Positions 35,171-43,710 of a stretch of 47,285 nucleotides of DNA are shown piece after piece. The stretch's first letter is position 1. Each line of letters starts with the position of its first letter. Where the stretch lies: positions 1 through 47,285 of the forward strand of contig JAJYFT010000002.1 in assembly GCA_021790815.1 (NCBI GenBank), read 5' to 3'. The DNA is from Actinomycetes bacterium (GTDB lineage Bacteria; Actinomycetota; Acidimicrobiia; Acidimicrobiales; JABEUL01). Made by a program: the position numbers and the translations under genes. The notes beneath the pieces were generated by a model. It had not been told where the DNA came from. It was given only the letters and a program-made list of their open reading frames with translations, and ran no database searches.

Positions 35171-35875
35171 TTATAGTTGACGAAATGGCCAGTTAAATTC
35201 AATTTCACTTAGTCCGCTTTTGCCTTGTCCCTTCAGATACGAATCAAAATTGTTCGCCCAATCTCTATGCCAAGATTTTTGGAGATTAAACATATTACTT
35301 AGTAATATAGATTTGGCCTCATCTAAAGTTTCAACAATTTTCACAGCTACTCTTGCCGCAGCTCCGGCATCAACTCCGGCACTATGTAAAGGTTCAGTCT
35401 TAACATTGTAGTGTTCACAAAGGTTAATTAACTGTCTCTTACCTTTTCGGTATCGATCAAAATGACGGTCAACAACTAAAGGATCGATCAAAGTCTTCCA
35501 TGACGGTGATTCTATACCGGCACTTTTAAAGATCCGACTTGCAATCGTCACGTCAAAGTTTGCGTTCATAACGACTACTGGAATATCGCTCTCCTCAGCT
35601 GCAATTATTTTCTCGCAAATTTTATTAGCAGCTTCAGCAAGTGACACACCTTGAGACTGACAGACCTCATCACTAATCCCATGTACTTGGAATGCACCAG
35701 GAGAAATAGGTTTTTCAGGATTTACATAAAACTCTTCAACTTCTAGACCGTTACCCACAACGTTTGCAAGACCAACCTGAACGGGTAAATCCTCTAACGG
35801 CGAGATTCCGGTAGTCTCAAGGTCGAAACCAAGCCAGGTATATTTAACTAGTTCTATTAACGTTTTCTCTGCCAA
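35171..35875 (-). CDS. DEDDh 3'-5' exonuclease (DnaQ/epsilon-like)
   Basis: This 234-residue stand-alone DEDDh exonuclease shows Exo I as FDLETTG (D18, E20), the VHGISDE block before Exo II, NANFDV as Exo II, and HSAGVDAGAAARV as Exo III with the catalytic His and Asp. Comparable actinobacterial proteins are annotated as DNA polymerase III epsilon-like exonucleases; it lacks the BRCT and other extra domains some carry. The start is a TTG with weak ribosome binding. It is convergent with etfA, with a shared terminator. Confidence 0.88.
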   Translation of the reverse strand: MAEKTLIELVKYTWLGFDLETTGISPLEDLPVQVGLANVVGNGLEVEEFYVNPEKPISPGAFQVHGISDEVCQSQGVSLAEAANKICEKIIAAEESDIPVVVMNANFDVTIASRIFKSAGIESPSWKTLIDPLVVDRHFDRYRKGKRQLINLCEHYNVKTEPLHSAGVDAGAAARVAVKIVETLDEAKSILLSNMFNLQKSWHRDWANNFDSYLKGQGKSGLSEIEFNWPFRQL

Positions 35876-36292
35876 TTTGAGTACCTACATTTCTGATATC
35901 AATCATAACTATGTTTTATTACGTGTCACCAATTGATTTTCTCAAAATAAGAAAATACAACTCTTTATACTATTATCTAAGCACACCGTTAAGACGATTA
36001 AAGCTTTCTGCCCAAATAATACGGTTTTGTGGTGCAACTATGGGTAGATTCTGCAAAACGTGGAACCAATGACTTGTTAATTACTGTTATTGACAAAAGC
36101 GGTAATCATTTGCGCCAAGACCTCCGAAGGTATTAAGAGTAAACAGTTTATTTAATACTTTCTCCAATTGGTTGAACTCTCATTTCATGAGTAACTATTG
36201 AAAGCTAGCGTTAAAATATAATAACTGGTTCAGGAAAATAATTTTCCATAGTCTAAAAGCTATGTTCGCTCATAAACCTTTAGACTTTAGAC
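35876..36292. other. Intergenic region, no gene seen
   Basis: No coding pattern is visible on either strand. Near the YihY start there is a tandem CTTTAGA pair (36278-36291) that can pair imperfectly with TCTAAAAG at 36252-36259. The rest holds nothing I can identify. Confidence 0.5.
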
Positions 36293-37222
36293 GTGAAGAT
36301 TAATCATCTAGATAGGACCAGTCGCATAAGCCCAAAAAGAGCTGATGTTTTTAAAATTGGGATGAGAGAATGGATAACAATTGGTCAATCTTCTATCCAA
36401 AGTGCCGCTAGAGATCGCATTACCACGAATGCTGCCAGTCTAGCTTTCCACTGGTTTTTAGCTATATTTCCTGCAGTTATAGCGTCTATCGGGTTGTCTC
36501 ACCTTATCGGGATGTCTCCGAGTGTGCTCCAAAAAGTTACTAAAGATGCATCAATCCTTCTGCCCACAACGGCAAGCACACCATTAATCCAAGCTCTCAA
36601 AACTCCAGTATCTAGCGCCGGTAGCGGTCTAGCTCTTATTGCTGGCACTCTAACTGCAATTTGGTCAAGCATAGAAGCTATGGCAGCGTTAGAGGTTGGT
36701 CTAGATGTAGCATATGAGATTGAATCAGATAAGGGGATGATCGGGCGACGATTAAAAGCCATTCCACTTTTGCTTGTGACAATCTTACTGGGAGGTGGAG
36801 CGTTTTTGCTACTAATTCTCGGTGTTCCTTTAAGCCAAATAATTTCTGGCGCCATCCCAGTTGGAAACACTGAGTTTATGATTTTATTCGACGCTATTAG
36901 GTGGTTGGGCGCAGCGATTTTGATATTTCTCCTACTTTCGGCTTACTTTAGTTATGGACCCAATCGAGATATTTCCAGATGGGAATGGTTAAGTCCTGGC
37001 AGCCTTTGTACATTAGTCATGTGGATCATATCGTCTATAGCTTTTTCTTTCTATTTAAACGATTTTGGCCATTCATCCAAATCATACGGGGCGTTTGCAG
37101 GAGTTGCTGTTCTACTACTGTGGCTCTACCTCACAGGAATATCCGTTCTCTTTGGTGCTGAAGTAAATCACGAACTAGAACGAAAAACGGCTACCGCTCG
37201 AAAAACAGAAAGCCTCACTTAG
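36293..37222 (+). CDS. YihY/BrkB-family membrane protein
   Basis: The 309-residue protein has the family's opening amphipathic helix and a conserved AASLAFHWFLAIFPAVIA first membrane segment (about 47-64), followed by about five more membrane helices (around 105-125, 158-180, 205-225, 238-258 and 272-290) including a SYFSYGPNRDIS-type loop before the last helices. YihY family proteins are widespread and lack a firm function; the old name RNase BN is a misassignment. The start is a GTG preceded by a tandem 7-base repeat instead of a clear Shine-Dalgarno. It appears monocistronic. Confidence 0.9.
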   Translation: MKINHLDRTSRISPKRADVFKIGMREWITIGQSSIQSAARDRITTNAASLAFHWFLAIFPAVIASIGLSHLIGMSPSVLQKVTKDASILLPTTASTPLIQALKTPVSSAGSGLALIAGTLTAIWSSIEAMAALEVGLDVAYEIESDKGMIGRRLKAIPLLLVTILLGGGAFLLLILGVPLSQIISGAIPVGNTEFMILFDAIRWLGAAILIFLLLSAYFSYGPNRDISRWEWLSPGSLCTLVMWIISSIAFSFYLNDFGHSSKSYGAFAGVAVLLLWLYLTGISVLFGAEVNHELERKTATARKTESLT

Positions 37223-37418
37223 AGTTTCAGATCTTTCATATAGCATAGCTGCATAAGAGCAAATTGAATTTGAAATTACGTGCACTGCGTCGCAACCGGG
37301 ACTTCGATGAGTGCTGGAGATTTTATCTTAAACGAGAAAACAGCGTATTCATGAATCTTGTTATGCCAATAACGTCATTCCACATACCGCTTGACATCGC
37401 TCCAAGAAAGTTACAACC

Positions 37419-38030
37419 TTAAAATATTGACTGTAGTGCCACTTCACGACCCGTAATATTAAGTAACAGATCTTCGCAAATTCCTTTTTCAATAGCTATT
37501 TCACCAAGCAACTTCCAAACAAAATTTAAAAGCTCCGTTTTAAATTTAATACTTCTAGATATAACTTTCGAAATATCTAAGCTGTGCACCACTAATTCAA
37601 ATGATCTCGTATCTAAATAGTCCAAAATATCCATCGCACCAAATGGAGTATTTAACAACGTATGTGAGTCAACCGATAAAAGAAGAGAGTCAACTTTGGA
37701 AATTGATTCTTCTATTTTGCTAATCGGATCATCTCCCAGCATTTGAGCACTTTCAATTCCTCTTTTTTCTATTCCTTCATTGACTTTCGGATCGCTCAAA
37801 TTTGCAATAATAAAATAGCTTGCAGCGTTTTTGAGGGTTTTGGAGCTAGGCGCTGTACCTTCCAAATAATTCTCTAGCGTAGTTAAAGCTCTAAAGGCGT
37901 GACCAACCAAAGATTTAACATCCCAATTTCCAAGACCAGGTTTCTCCCAATCTATTGGAGTAATTAAACTAACTTCTTCTTTGAACTGTTGGCATGCCAT
38001 TGAAAAAATGTGAAATTCATCGCTATTCAC
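37419..38030 (-). CDS. DinB-like/mycothiol-dependent maleylpyruvate isomerase-type protein
   Basis: The 203-residue protein shows the MDMPI N-terminal (DinB-fold) pattern: DWEKPGLGNWDVKSLVGHAFRA near residues 23-45 and RSFELVVHSLDIS near 160, carrying the His residues that form the metal site in the family. Members include mycothiol-dependent maleylpyruvate isomerase and many uncharacterised mycothiol-linked enzymes. With mca in the same window, a mycothiol-related role is reasonable but the substrate is unknown. It starts at GTG and lies downstream of the P-type ATPase on the same strand, after 80 bases that contain a hairpin. Confidence 0.75.
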   Translation of the reverse strand: MNSDEFHIFSMACQQFKEEVSLITPIDWEKPGLGNWDVKSLVGHAFRALTTLENYLEGTAPSSKTLKNAASYFIIANLSDPKVNEGIEKRGIESAQMLGDDPISKIEESISKVDSLLLSVDSHTLLNTPFGAMDILDYLDTRSFELVVHSLDISKVISRSIKFKTELLNFVWKLLGEIAIEKGICEDLLLNITGREVALQSIF

Positions 38031-38084
38031 TTAAACAGTATATCTATTGACTTACTTGAACTATTGCAATTAAATAGGTCCAAC

Positions 38085-38105
38085 GGTAAATTTCAACAAT
38101 TTACC
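38085..38105 (-). terminator. Hairpin after the P-type ATPase gene
   Basis: A perfect 8-base inverted repeat (GGTAAATT/AATTTACC) with a five-base loop lies six bases after the ATPase stop codon. It is A+T-rich and has no T-run, so it may be a weak terminator or an mRNA-protecting stem between the ATPase and the downstream DinB-like gene. Confidence 0.35.
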
Positions 38106-38110
38106 TATCC

Positions 38111-41100
38111 CTAATCTTTTGTAAAACTTATATACCTTTTGTACGCCCAAGGTAGTGCAATCGAAGCACCGCTCGCTATAGCTGTGGATGATCCCACTAA
38201 TACCCATGCAAACGGATCTAAAGGCGTGCAGCCAAAGTACTGGCTAATTCCTGGAGTCTGAACAACAACACAAAGTAGCCCGGCAGATGCTGCAGTAGAA
38301 GCAAGTACGATAGGGGATCCGTGCCCTAAAGCCGCCGTTTGAGCGAGCTGAGTTCCAACCAATGTCGAGAGCGCAATTGTAGATGCTCGCGTCCTTGTCC
38401 CGGTTGTTCTACCAATCATCCAGGCTCCTGTTGTAGCAAGCGATGTAGTAGTAGCACGTAAGGCTATCTGTCTTGCTAATGAACTTCCCAGTGAAGATTC
38501 CGGTCCTTCATTAAGTAGTTCCTCAGGCGTAAGATTTGCTGGTGGTCTTAGTGCAATGGTAAGAGCAGGGAGCAAGTCGGTCATCAAGTTAACCAGTAAC
38601 AACTGCTTGGTATTTAAAGCTGACCTGCCTGTCATTGCAGTCGATGCAACCGTGAACGCGACTTCACCAACATTTCCCCCAATCAAAATGCCTAATGCAT
38701 CTCGGACAGAAGCCCACATTGCTCTTCCTTCAACGATCGCCTCTATAATAGTCTCCAACCTGTCATCGGTCACAACAAGATCGGCAGCATCACATGCTGC
38801 TCTTGAACCATTTTTACCAAGTGCAATGCCTACATTAGCAAGTCTTATAGCCGCTGCATCGTTGGCACCATCACCAGTCATTGCTACAACTGCGCCAGCA
38901 CGTTTTAAAGACTCCACTATCCTAACTTTATGGCTAGGTGAAACCCTTGCAAACACTGTAGTACTTCTCACAACTGTATCTAGATCGTCGTCATTTAGGG
39001 CATCAATTTCAACTCCAGTCAGCACTTGGCCACCATTTAAAATCCCTAATTCGATAGCTATTGAACGAGCAGTTGCTGGGTGGTCGCCAGTTATCATTGC
39101 AATATTGACACCGGCTCTTCTCAGTTGTGATACAGCTTCGCCGGCAGTCGGCCTTACTGAATCAGCAAGCCCAACAAAGCCTAGAAGATTCATCTCCCCA
39201 ACACGCTCAGATTCAATAACTGCATTAGAAGATGACTCACGTTCAGCCACTGCAAGCACTCTGAGACCGGAACTTGCAAGCCGTTCAACTTCTTTGTGGA
39301 GCGTTCCGAGGATCTTTCTGTCAAGACTAACAATGCCCTCGGGAGACTTCCATGTTGTACATCTTGGAATTATTACTTCAGGCGCACCTTTGACAACTAG
39401 CTTATTCTTGCCCTTACCAATCTTACCTACAACGGCATGAAAGCCTCTACTAGATTCAAAACCCAGAACTCCAATCTGCTCCCACACACTGTTGCTTCTA
39501 GAACTTAGACCAGAGTCAACAGATACACCTACCCCTGATGCACCTTCAACAATTGCCCGATCGGTTGCATGAGGAAGTGGATCGCCATTTTCTTTAGCAG
39601 GACTAGCTCTTAGAGCGGCAACGAGGACACTGAGCAGATCACCTTTTAATCCTTTACTAAGACCAACACTCGACCTGCCATTTGAAATCTGTTTAAGCTC
39701 AATCTTTCCAGCTGTTAAAGTCCCAGTTTTATCAAAGCAAAGAACATCAACTCTCCCTAAAGCTTCAATAGTTTTTGGATGCCTAACTAATGCACCCACT
39801 TTTGACAGTCTCTGTGCCGATGCAAGTTGAGCTAACGACGCCAACATCGGCAAACCTTCGGGTACAGATGCAACCATTAAAGATACTCCTGAGGTAACAG
39901 CTTCTTTGACTGGACGCCTCCAAACTAAACCTAAAGTTGTAACAATAACTCCACTCCCCACAGTCAAAGGAACTGTAGCCTTCATTAATGAGGTTAACCG
40001 CGCTTCAACTCCACTTATTGGTGGCTCGGGAATTCCGCATAGGACCCTACCAATTTCAGTAGCATCGCCAGTTGCGACTACTACGCCAACTACTCTTCCA
40101 GCAACTACCGTTGTACCTTCATATAGCATGGAAGTTCTATCTCCAACTGAAAGTGCAGCAGTTGCAGACTCACTTTTAGATACCGGTAGCGACTCACCGG
40201 TTAAAGAAGATTCGTCTATTTCACAGTTTTCAGCTTCTAAAATTCTGCAGTCTGCAGGAACTACATCACCATCACTTAGTTCAACCACATCTCCTACCAC
40301 TACCTGAGATGAAAGAATTTCCATCTTCTCATCCCCTCGCCTCACAGTTGCCGTAGAAGAAGTAGCAAGTATAAGTTTTGAAAGCGATGCAGCTGTTCGA
40401 AGCTTTTGGACACCGCCAATTAGCGCATTTGCTGATGTTACCCCTGCCACTAAAGCCGCGTCCGTAACCGATCCAACTGCAGCAGACAGCCCAGCGCCCA
40501 CCGCTAAAAGTGGCGTCATAGGATTCATCAATTCTTCCGCAACTGCCCTGACTAATTTGTTGGCTACATTTGGCTCTGGAGGAAGATCTTTAGACTGTCT
40601 TTGCAAAGCTTTTTGAGCGCTGAGACCTGACTTTTTTGTACCAAGCGCAGCAAGTACGTCTTTGGCATCCATAGCATGCCACGGTACACTCGATGGAGGG
40701 TTAGGCATTGAAGTACGTTCCAAGAGCATCCCTTGCATCAATGCATAAATCTGCGCTGAAAGTGCCGCAATGTTCACCGGTAAAACCGCTCGTCTGCCAG
40801 CGCTAGATGAAGGTCCTATCATTGCCCACGTACCACCAACTCCAGATCCTAAAGCCGCTAATGCCACACTTTTCTTGCTAACTTCTTTTGCCACCCTAAT
40901 GCCTTCTAGACAAAGATAAACTTCATCCAATTCTGGATTGCAAATAATATCAGCTGCCCAAGGCATCTCTCCGTTAGGTCCAATTACGCCAATGCCTCCA
41001 TCAGCCAATCTAAGTGCAGAATGGTGGTTTCCTTTTGCAACAAGCAAAACTCCTGATTGGTTTGCCTGAAGGGCACGAACCGATTTCGTCAAACTAACAC

Positions 41101-42556
41101 CGGATTCAACACTGTGTTCAATGCCAAGAAGCTCTGCGACGCCTTGTCTCTTTCCTGTTATTTCAACTTTAAGCCCTGCGCTTTGAGCTGCCTTCACTAA
41201 TGCGGGAGCAGATGGTACTAACTCTGGGATCACACGGCAAACACCTTTTAACAGCCCTTTGTGCCAAATTCCCAACAAGACGGCAGGCTTTGCTGACATC
41301 TCTTTAGCCTTAGGCCTGACCTCAGGTATAATTTCTTTCGACGAGGCTAATATTGGCCCTAGTTTCCACTCTCTTCTAGTCTTAATTTTCTTTGGATCCG
41401 TTGGGTCAAATAGTGATACCGCTTCTCTCGTAGCACTATTTATATCTGCATCTGTAATCGGCTCAAGTGATTCTAAATGCCAACGGCCAGTCCTTAGAAT
41501 ATCTGAATCAAATAGGGCTACGTCCATTCTGTCAAGGCGACGCAATAAAGTTGCATCCATTACAAGTGCTCCTCTGCCTGAAAGCACTCTACACAGATGG
41601 CTTGCGTAAGCTTCTCGCCCCATTCTCGCAGCCTTCGGTAGGCTGGCAACGAGCATATTTGCCGACTTCCTCGGATCTCTCGTTACACCTAGTGCAGCTG
41701 CAAATCCACCAAATGACGCTATGGATACTCTGTCAGCATATTTTTCTATTGATCCTGAACGCAAAGGTCGACTTCGAGGGATATGCTCAATAGGATCAGT
41801 ACGCGACGTTCCTTTTTTTGAAGCTACCAACGGCTCAAATTTACTCCATGTACGTTGTCGCGATATTAACTCAGCTAAGGAGTTGGTTCTATTTGCCGCA
41901 TCCACAAACAGTCCTAGAGAACCTTGAGAAAGCCCTTGCCCTACGGCATCTAAAATCCCAAGAGATACGTCTGCTAGTCCATGTCCAATTCTATTCTCTA
42001 GAATCCTTCTGAGCCTCGGCTCATTTTGTACGAATGAAACTAATGCCGATAACTCTGTTGGGATTGGGGTGAGTCTGAAAACTTGTCCTGCTAAACCTGC
42101 CCCTATTCCAGCAGCATCCGCGCCGAGTGCCAGGAGGTTTCGATTAATAGGCTCTGAATCCCCAGGATGTTCTGGGCGTTCATGAGGAAATCTTTCGTTG
42201 TGAACATCATGAGCTTCTTCAACGCCTTCGATAACCTCTACAAGATCGTCTACATTAACTTCCCCACCATCTGCAAATGCAACTACTACCCTTCCTGCTA
42301 CAGCGTTTACTTCTGCCCAGTCAACCCCTTTTAATTCCTTCAGAGATTTTTCTATATCGTTTGCAACATGCTCAAAACCAGGAGTATGTACTGCCTTCAC
42401 CTCTATATGTGCCCGACCATTACCCTGCCAAATGCGACGATGCTTACGTCCAGAAGCAGCTTTATCGAGCATGTTCATTAAAGGCGAGACCGGATTTGGT
42501 ACGATGTTAGTCAATTGACGAACTCTTCCAAGTTGTGGCCGAAAGTTGACTTTCAT
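38111..42556 (-). CDS. Giant CtpI-like P-type ATPase with a degenerate N-terminal half
   Basis: This 1481-residue ATPase carries a complete catalytic half in its C-terminal part: TGES (786-789), the membrane-helix motif PEGLP, the phosphorylated Asp942 in FDKTGTLT, ITGDHPATAR and TGDGANDAA (from 1227). The PEGLP motif and lack of CPC point to a P2-like cation pump rather than a heavy-metal pump; the ion is unknown. Residues about 50-115 resemble an HMA fold without CxxC. Residues about 290-545 form a second, degenerate P-type unit (VASLPKAAR, FDSDILRTG at 349-357, ITGKR, AKGNHHSA). The length and layout match the mycobacterial CtpI group. A small membrane-protein gene lies just upstream. Confidence 0.9.
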   Translation of the reverse strand: MKVNFRPQLGRVRQLTNIVPNPVSPLMNMLDKAASGRKHRRIWQGNGRAHIEVKAVHTPGFEHVANDIEKSLKELKGVDWAEVNAVAGRVVVAFADGGEVNVDDLVEVIEGVEEAHDVHNERFPHERPEHPGDSEPINRNLLALGADAAGIGAGLAGQVFRLTPIPTELSALVSFVQNEPRLRRILENRIGHGLADVSLGILDAVGQGLSQGSLGLFVDAANRTNSLAELISRQRTWSKFEPLVASKKGTSRTDPIEHIPRSRPLRSGSIEKYADRVSIASFGGFAAALGVTRDPRKSANMLVASLPKAARMGREAYASHLCRVLSGRGALVMDATLLRRLDRMDVALFDSDILRTGRWHLESLEPITDADINSATREAVSLFDPTDPKKIKTRREWKLGPILASSKEIIPEVRPKAKEMSAKPAVLLGIWHKGLLKGVCRVIPELVPSAPALVKAAQSAGLKVEITGKRQGVAELLGIEHSVESGVSLTKSVRALQANQSGVLLVAKGNHHSALRLADGGIGVIGPNGEMPWAADIICNPELDEVYLCLEGIRVAKEVSKKSVALAALGSGVGGTWAMIGPSSSAGRRAVLPVNIAALSAQIYALMQGMLLERTSMPNPPSSVPWHAMDAKDVLAALGTKKSGLSAQKALQRQSKDLPPEPNVANKLVRAVAEELMNPMTPLLAVGAGLSAAVGSVTDAALVAGVTSANALIGGVQKLRTAASLSKLILATSSTATVRRGDEKMEILSSQVVVGDVVELSDGDVVPADCRILEAENCEIDESSLTGESLPVSKSESATAALSVGDRTSMLYEGTTVVAGRVVGVVVATGDATEIGRVLCGIPEPPISGVEARLTSLMKATVPLTVGSGVIVTTLGLVWRRPVKEAVTSGVSLMVASVPEGLPMLASLAQLASAQRLSKVGALVRHPKTIEALGRVDVLCFDKTGTLTAGKIELKQISNGRSSVGLSKGLKGDLLSVLVAALRASPAKENGDPLPHATDRAIVEGASGVGVSVDSGLSSRSNSVWEQIGVLGFESSRGFHAVVGKIGKGKNKLVVKGAPEVIIPRCTTWKSPEGIVSLDRKILGTLHKEVERLASSGLRVLAVAERESSSNAVIESERVGEMNLLGFVGLADSVRPTAGEAVSQLRRAGVNIAMITGDHPATARSIAIELGILNGGQVLTGVEIDALNDDDLDTVVRSTTVFARVSPSHKVRIVESLKRAGAVVAMTGDGANDAAAIRLANVGIALGKNGSRAACDAADLVVTDDRLETIIEAIVEGRAMWASVRDALGILIGGNVGEVAFTVASTAMTGRSALNTKQLLLVNLMTDLLPALTIALRPPANLTPEELLNEGPESSLGSSLARQIALRATTTSLATTGAWMIGRTTGTRTRASTIALSTLVGTQLAQTAALGHGSPIVLASTAASAGLLCVVVQTPGISQYFGCTPLDPFAWVLVGSSTAIASGASIALPWAYKRYISFTKD

Positions 42557-42596
42557 GCTACTTGCAATAAAACATTAAAACTAAAGTAAGGTAAAA

Positions 42597-42866
42597 TTAC
42601 TTTGACGACTTCCTATGTCTAATAACTATGACTCCAGCACCAATTAGAGCGGCTACAGGTGCATCTACAATACCTAGTACAGCAGTACCGATTAAAGCAC
42701 CAAAAAATCCCGCTTCAACAAGTCGATTTGGTAGCACTGTATTTATAATTGGTACTCGGTAACAACCATCTGATTTTTTGCTTGCCTCATTTGGATGAAG
42801 CTGAGGAATTTCGTCTTTCGATGCTCCTTTAGATCTGTTCCTAGTCCCATTAGATTGCTCTACCAT
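42597..42866 (-). CDS. Small membrane protein upstream of the P-type ATPase
   Basis: An 89-residue protein with a GAGGAG element 11 bases before the ATG. The first 35 residues are polar and charged, followed by a hydrophobic stretch (about 52-82: GALIGTAVLGIVDAPVAAL and VIVI) that could form one or two membrane passes, and a basic tail RHRKSSK. The family is not recognised. It is 40 bases upstream of the P-type ATPase on the same strand, so it may be an accessory subunit; small upstream genes are also found near related ATPases, but equivalence is not established. Confidence 0.65.
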   Translation of the reverse strand: MVEQSNGTRNRSKGASKDEIPQLHPNEASKKSDGCYRVPIINTVLPNRLVEAGFFGALIGTAVLGIVDAPVAALIGAGVIVIRHRKSSK

Positions 42867-43156
42867 AATATTCTCTCCTCATTTGCTTATACTGTATTCC
42901 AACTAAACTAAATCTTAGTCCACTTAATAAGCTTATGCTCAGCGAAGGTAGATTTGACGGCCAATCCAATATGATCAAAATCTCTCAATAAGAGTTACTT
43001 CTTTCAACGCTATCTGTATTTCGAGAAATAGTGTGAGAACTTTTTTTACATGTTCGAGAAATGCACAAGATCTGTGCTATCGTTGGCGTCTTTCCCCGGT
43101 CCAGTAAGCAACAGGAACTACGTCCCATTGTACAACGACAGATTTATACTCAAAAC

Positions 43157-43435
43157 CTACAAGATTTCTACGTAGTGATGGGTAAAAAATGTGAAGGCCT
43201 CCGAATTAGGATCTGTGTAAACTCGAACACCTTTTTCAACATTTTCTATACGCGAAATACTCTTTAAAGGTACAGTCCATGTTGACATGTACAAGGATAC
43301 TATGAAAACCGATGGGGTCAGTATTAGCTCATCTATTGCGAGTATTAGGCTAGTGGCGAACGCAGGATAAGTTATTGAGCCAAATGAACGTGCAACACGA
43401 AGACCACCAATAAATAATCGATGGGTTCTAAACAC
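43157..43435 (-). CDS. Possible small PH-like protein, start uncertain
   Basis: A 92-residue reading (GTG start) that looks coding: RTHRLFIGGLRVARSFGSITYP, ELILTPSVFIVSLYMSTWTVPL, then SRIENVEKGVRVYTDPNS. The pattern of paired strands ending in a V-P-L-x-x-I-x-x-V-E turn and a GVRVYTD strand resembles bacterial PH-like domains in actinobacteria. No convincing Shine-Dalgarno is seen and an in-frame stop lies a few codons upstream. It could be a real small gene or a surviving piece of a larger one. Confidence 0.45.
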   Translation of the reverse strand: MFRTHRLFIGGLRVARSFGSITYPAFATSLILAIDELILTPSVFIVSLYMSTWTVPLKSISRIENVEKGVRVYTDPNSEAFTFFTHHYVEIL

Positions 43436-43710
43436 TTTTGCCTAACGAACACTAGGCCTAAAAGGCAATAGGCTTTCTGCACCGGACTGATACCACAACG
43501 GAACTATCTCAATCAAGCACACCTTCGAAATCGATTAGAAAATGCTCAAGAAATATTGTTTGTAAAATCACACAAAAAGATACGGGGCCCACTTTGAAAG
43601 TTCAATACAAAGTGGCTAAGCTTTTATCTAAATAAAACCTTTATTATCAATCGTTAGTTTGATGCTATTGGAAAATTCTAAATATAACTTTATGGAGAAA
43701 TGAGATTCAA

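Noticed and set aside
38556-40307. Long plus-strand open frames inside the P-type ATPase
   Set aside because: They are antisense shadows of a strongly conserved gene, with Ser/Thr/Pro-rich non-protein-like composition.
43020-43062. TTCGAGAAAT occurring twice, 33 bases apart
   Set aside because: It is only ten bases and not clearly positioned relative to a gene; chance is plausible in AT-rich DNA.
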